Shown piece by piece: positions 61,147 through 64,000 of a DNA stretch of 64,000 nucleotides (the first letter of the stretch is position 1; each line of letters begins with the position of its first letter). Source of the DNA: Brevibacillus laterosporus LMG 15441 (GTDB taxonomy: Bacteria > Bacillota > Bacilli > Brevibacillales > Brevibacillaceae); contig NZ_CP007806.1 of NCBI RefSeq assembly GCF_000219535.2, forward strand, positions 4,257,501 through 4,321,500, read 5' to 3'. The notes beneath the pieces are model-generated. The model had not been told where the DNA came from. It saw nothing but the letters and a program-made list of their open reading frames with translations, and ran no database searches. A program made the translations under genes and the position numbers.

Positions 61147-61591
61147 CTCTGTTCCCTCTCTCCTTTAATAAGGAATGATATTTTTTCTCGAGATAATGAT
61201 TGAGCAATTCTAAAGATTGAGTAATTTGTTTTCGTTCATGTTCCTTCATCCCCTCAAATAATTCGGGTAAGTACTGATCTTTCATTAGTGGAAATCGTTT
61301 TTGAAGCTGAGAAAAATCTTGAGCAAGAAAAACCCAGACTATGCGTCTGTCGTTATGATCTCGCTTGCGAATTACTAAGTTCGCTTTTTCCAAACGATCA
61401 ATGATGCCAGAAACGGTGCTATAGGATAATTCTAGACTTTTACTTATTTCTCCAATTGTCTTCGGATTTTCTTTTACTTGATGAATCACCATAATCTGAG
61501 GTTTAGTAATGCCGCTCTCCACCAGCTCTTGTGTAAAAATCCCGATGTATAAATTCCACATGTCCATCAATCGATCAGTGAGCTCATTCAT
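61121..61591 (-). CDS. MarR-family regulator of the efflux operon
   Basis: A 156-residue winged-helix repressor. GEISKSLELSYSTVSGIIDRLEKANLVIRKRDHNDRR (split here into recognition helix YSTVSGIIDRLEKANL and wing RKRDHNDRR near residues 57-83) is the MarR core. The C-terminal helices serve dimerisation. It is the first gene of the pump operon and probably represses it; a palindrome TTTCG-N5-CGAAA at 61624-61638 just upstream is a possible operator. Confidence 0.9.
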   Translation of the reverse strand: MNELTDRLMDMWNLYIGIFTQELVESGITKPQIMVIHQVKENPKTIGEISKSLELSYSTVSGIIDRLEKANLVIRKRDHNDRRIVWVFLAQDFSQLQKRFPLMKDQYLPELFEGMKEHERKQITQSLELLNHYLEKKYHSLLKERGNRDEHFKVCD

Positions 61592-61623
61592 AGAATCACG
61601 GCAACCTCCTCCTACTGTTTTTA

Positions 61624-61638
61624 TTTCGCTATACGAAA
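61624..61638. promoter_or_regulatory. Inverted repeat before the MarR gene
   Basis: TTTCGCTATACGAAA, a 5-5-5 inverted repeat 33-47 bases upstream of the marR start. Candidate autoregulatory site. The rest of 61639-62066 shows promoter-type AT-rich sequence only. Confidence 0.35.
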
Positions 61639-62066
61639 CATTATGTCATGATGATTACCTTGTATCAAGAATTTTCCAAAGCTACTTATGCCTAAAAGCA
61701 GCTTCTGTCATTGGTCTAACTGATAATACGTAACTCCTTACAAAAAATTTCTCTTTCCAATAATTTGATGTGCTTTTTTGTGTGAATTATAGAAAAGTTT
61801 ATCTTTTTTTCATTAGAATGTCGACAATCACGCGTAAACAGCATGCCCTTTCAACGTTTTACTCAGATAAATGCTCCTCCCTGCGTAACTTCAGCTTGAA
61901 AGCAAGCTGGGGACCGCTTCTTACCACCGAGTGCCCCCTCTATTGTCACTCCCTTGAAGAAGTTCGTTTTTATAAAATTTCCTTTTTAAAAATAATTGTA
62001 ACTTTTCTTTTTTTATTCTCGACTTTGTATGTGAGCAAGAAAAATGAAAAGAAAAGGAAGATAATT

Positions 62067-63539
62067 ATGAAAAAATCAACGAATAAAACAGTCTTGAGTC
62101 TTATGGCAGCTCTTATGCTTTCATCAACTCCGGTATGGGCTAGTGCCAAAACAATTTCAGAAGAACCTGAAAAAATTCAAACTATACAGGAGTTAGATCA
62201 GGTAGTAAAAAAATCCATCAAACAATTGACTGAAATTCTTCCTGAATTAAAAGAGTTAACTCGAATTGAGGTTTTACCTTATTCTGAAGGAAAAACAAGA
62301 GTTGTTCTTTCTAAAGAAAAAGGTATGAAGTTCCCATCTGCTGATATCATAATAGATTCTAAGTCAGGGGTTATTCAAGAATTTGATATTAGAAAAAAAG
62401 ATATTTATTCCGATGAACCAGCTAACAAAGAAATGGCCAAGGAAAAAGGAGAAGCTTTTCTGAAAAAACTTCTAGGTGATCGCGCTGATCAATATAAAGT
62501 CAAAGAAAAAATTGGAACTGGAGGAGGAGATGGCACTACTGATAGACACGCTTGGATTAACATCTCATTTAATCGTGTAATCGATGACATTGAACTTAAG
62601 GATGATCAATATTATCTTCAAATAAATCCAAATGGAGATATTATTGGTATGGAAAAGAGAAATGCAACCAGTTCTGATGAAGAACTACCAAAGCCGGAAA
62701 AACTAATCAGTAAAAAACAAGTAGAAGAAACACTGTCTAAAATGATTTTCTCTTATATTTCAGCAGATGATGGAAGAGTAGTCTATCTCTTTAACAGTAC
62801 TCCCTACGTGAATGCTGAAACGGGAGAAAAAATCGGCACCTTCCAAGATACTTTCTACTCTGATGCCTATCCAGCAAATGCAAGTGGTAAAAAATTAGTA
62901 GCTCATACACCTGATGAGGCTGCTGAAATTCTACAGTCAGTATTAGGCTTTGATGTAAAAGGATTGACCTTAGCTGAAGAACCAGATAAGGACACTTTAG
63001 TGTATACATGGTACAAAAAAGACGAGGCTGTAGCTATGGTTAAGACAAAAGACGACCAAGTACTGTCAGTAGTAATCGATGATGAAAACAAAGATGATGA
63101 AAAAGCTGCAATCTCTCCGGAGAAAGGTCAAGAACTCGCTGTAAAAACTCTTCAAAAGTATTTAGGTGACGATGTAAAAGAATTAATCAATAAATCTTGG
63201 AAAACAAACAAAGGACCAGGCATTGTAATCCATTACAAAATCCATCAAGCTCATGAAGGAATTTTAGTTTCCGACCGTACTTATTCAGTAACAGTGAACC
63301 GTGCTACTGGCAAAGTAACAGCCATTCGCGGCCTAGGTACAACTTCTGACAAGCTACCAGACAAGGATTCTATTATTGACCCTGAAACAGCTACAAAAGC
63401 TCTACTTAAAGAAACTCCACTTACGCTTGTCTATATTACTGAAAAAACCACTGGCAATGAAGGAGACGCATATCTTGCCTATACAGTAGACAGAGACGTA
63501 CGTATCAATGGAATTACTGGAGAACGAGAAGAAGAATAA
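62067..63539 (+). CDS. Secreted YcdB/YcdC-domain protein
   Basis: A 490-residue exported protein. The start at 62067 follows AAGGAAG and gives a clear signal peptide (KKSTNKTVLSLMAALMLSSTPVWASA); a longer frame back to 61770 is not coding-like. The mature part is two PepSY/YcdB-type repeat blocks (~45-245 and ~265-490), each with a DEAAEILQ or EKGQELAVKTL helix and ending in an R-V-T-G or ITGE turn. It lacks the SLH domains of its relative at 28305-30572, so it is probably released or loosely wall-bound. Function unknown; an ECF sigma gene follows. Confidence 0.85.
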   Translation: MKKSTNKTVLSLMAALMLSSTPVWASAKTISEEPEKIQTIQELDQVVKKSIKQLTEILPELKELTRIEVLPYSEGKTRVVLSKEKGMKFPSADIIIDSKSGVIQEFDIRKKDIYSDEPANKEMAKEKGEAFLKKLLGDRADQYKVKEKIGTGGGDGTTDRHAWINISFNRVIDDIELKDDQYYLQINPNGDIIGMEKRNATSSDEELPKPEKLISKKQVEETLSKMIFSYISADDGRVVYLFNSTPYVNAETGEKIGTFQDTFYSDAYPANASGKKLVAHTPDEAAEILQSVLGFDVKGLTLAEEPDKDTLVYTWYKKDEAVAMVKTKDDQVLSVVIDDENKDDEKAAISPEKGQELAVKTLQKYLGDDVKELINKSWKTNKGPGIVIHYKIHQAHEGILVSDRTYSVTVNRATGKVTAIRGLGTTSDKLPDKDSIIDPETATKALLKETPLTLVYITEKTTGNEGDAYLAYTVDRDVRINGITGEREEE

Positions 63540-63561
63540 TCTATAAATAACCAATCACTCC

Positions 63562-63595
63562 AAAGCCATCCTTTTTGTTGAGGATGGCTTTTATC
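63562..63595 (+). terminator. Terminator after the YcdB gene
   Basis: AAAGCCATCC (63562-63571) pairs with GGATGGCTTT (63582-63591), then TT. It separates the YcdB gene from the sigma-factor gene. Confidence 0.8.
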
Positions 63596-63613
63596 CAGGA
63601 GGGGAATTATGCC

Positions 63614-64000
63614 TTGACGGAAGACGAAAAGGAACATATCCAGCATATATACCGTACTCATTATCAGGACATCTATCAATTTCTAGTCTTTTTTACAGGC
63701 GATCAAAACGAAGCAGAGGATTTGACACAGGAGGTCTTTATTCGTCTGTTCCGCTCTTTGTCCAGCTATGATGGACGTTCTCCGCTAAAGCTATACATAC
63801 TTTCTATTGCTCGTTATACAGCAATCGATCATTATCGTAAAAAAAAGCTTAAATATGTCTTTTCAGACTATTGGATAAAAAAAATACCGGCCACATTTGG
63901 ATTACCTGAAAAAGAATTACAGCAGAAGGAATTACAGCAGAACCTACAGCAAATCTTTCAGTCACTGAAGCCGAAGCATAGAATGGTCATTATCCTCCGC
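63614..64000 (+). CDS. ECF-type sigma-70 family factor, truncated by window end
   Basis: The frame from TTG 63614 (GGAGGGG site nine bases upstream) stays open to the window edge, 129 residues. It has region 2 with HIQHIYRTHYQDIYQFLVFF, DLTQEVFIRLFRSL (2.2) and SIARYTAIDHYRKKK (2.4), then a linker and the start of region 4 (LQQIFQSLKPKHRMVIILR). This is an ECF sigma factor. The cognate anti-sigma gene, if any, would lie past the window. The YcdB-type secreted protein just upstream may be functionally linked. Confidence 0.9.
   Translation, partial: MTEDEKEHIQHIYRTHYQDIYQFLVFFTGDQNEAEDLTQEVFIRLFRSLSSYDGRSPLKLYILSIARYTAIDHYRKKKLKYVFSDYWIKKIPATFGLPEKELQQKELQQNLQQIFQSLKPKHRMVIILR

Noticed and set aside
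61770-62066. N-terminal extension of the YcdB gene by 99 codons
   Set aside because: No ribosome site, composition unlike the protein, and the start at 62067 gives a proper signal peptide.

Overview
The window is chromosomal DNA of a low-to-moderate GC, endospore-forming Firmicute. Sporulation genes (spo0M, ytrH, ytrI), codY, ccpA, an S-layer-homology protein, collagen-like surface proteins and AGGAGG-type ribosome sites point to Bacillales. Gene content and order (an ezrA-like gene, yttP-type TetR, ytrP-type diguanylate cyclase, rpsD, acuABC, ccpA, aroA, ytxJ, and a nifZ-type cysteine desulfurase at the left edge) resemble a rearranged Bacillus ytr/yts/acu/ccpA region. Brevibacillus (B. laterosporus-like) is my best guess; that is inference.

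Layout. 1-4.8 kb: cysteine desulfurase, a small CcpA-site-linked coiled-coil protein, dapF, a YjjX-like NTPase, a membrane protein and a nucleotidase. 5-7.9 kb: a surface cluster of two stand-alone DUF4183 proteins and a collagen-like protein ending in DUF4183. 8.3-16.3 kb: DUF1540 protein, SDR enzyme, two MFS exporters, codY, yitT (start covered by a long hairpin), spo0M, ytrI-ytrH and several tiny genes. 16.5-28 kb: M42 peptidase pair, HI0933 flavoprotein, an EzrA-like division protein carrying an extra TPM domain, TetR regulator, a decayed VTT-family gene, an MBL hydrolase, GAF/GGDEF cyclase and a histidine phosphatase. 28-38.7 kb: YcdB/SLH protein, rpsD, a class A PBP, acuABC, catE. 39-48 kb: ccpA-mtnN-glutaredoxin operon, aroA, a long FtsA paralogue, ytxJ, zinc-ribbon proteins, M29 aminopeptidase, PadR regulator. 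48.5-51 kb: cytosolic HtrA-like protease, an unassigned structured RNA candidate, and a chromate transporter pair with one half frameshifted.

51.4-54.5 kb is the most striking part: an IMEF-type iron encapsulin operon (cargo with a TVGSL targeting motif plus shell protein), flanked on both sides by divergent or convergent genes (DUF2325 protein; an unknown 157-residue protein) whose promoters carry good Fur boxes. It reads as one iron-responsive locus in which two genes of unknown role sit beside a mineralising nanocompartment.

54.7-64 kb: XRE regulator with membrane partner, an MtnE-type aminotransferase, a MarR-RND-adaptor efflux operon (SwrC-like), a second YcdB/YcdC protein, and the start of an ECF sigma factor gene. 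Regulation visible in the DNA links the global regulators encoded here (CcpA, CodY) to candidate sites inside the window: a cre upstream of the coiled-coil gene, a cre-like site on the ccpA promoter, and CodY-like boxes upstream of codY, the aminopeptidase and the protease. No tRNA, rRNA, CRISPR array, intact insertion sequence or prophage was seen.
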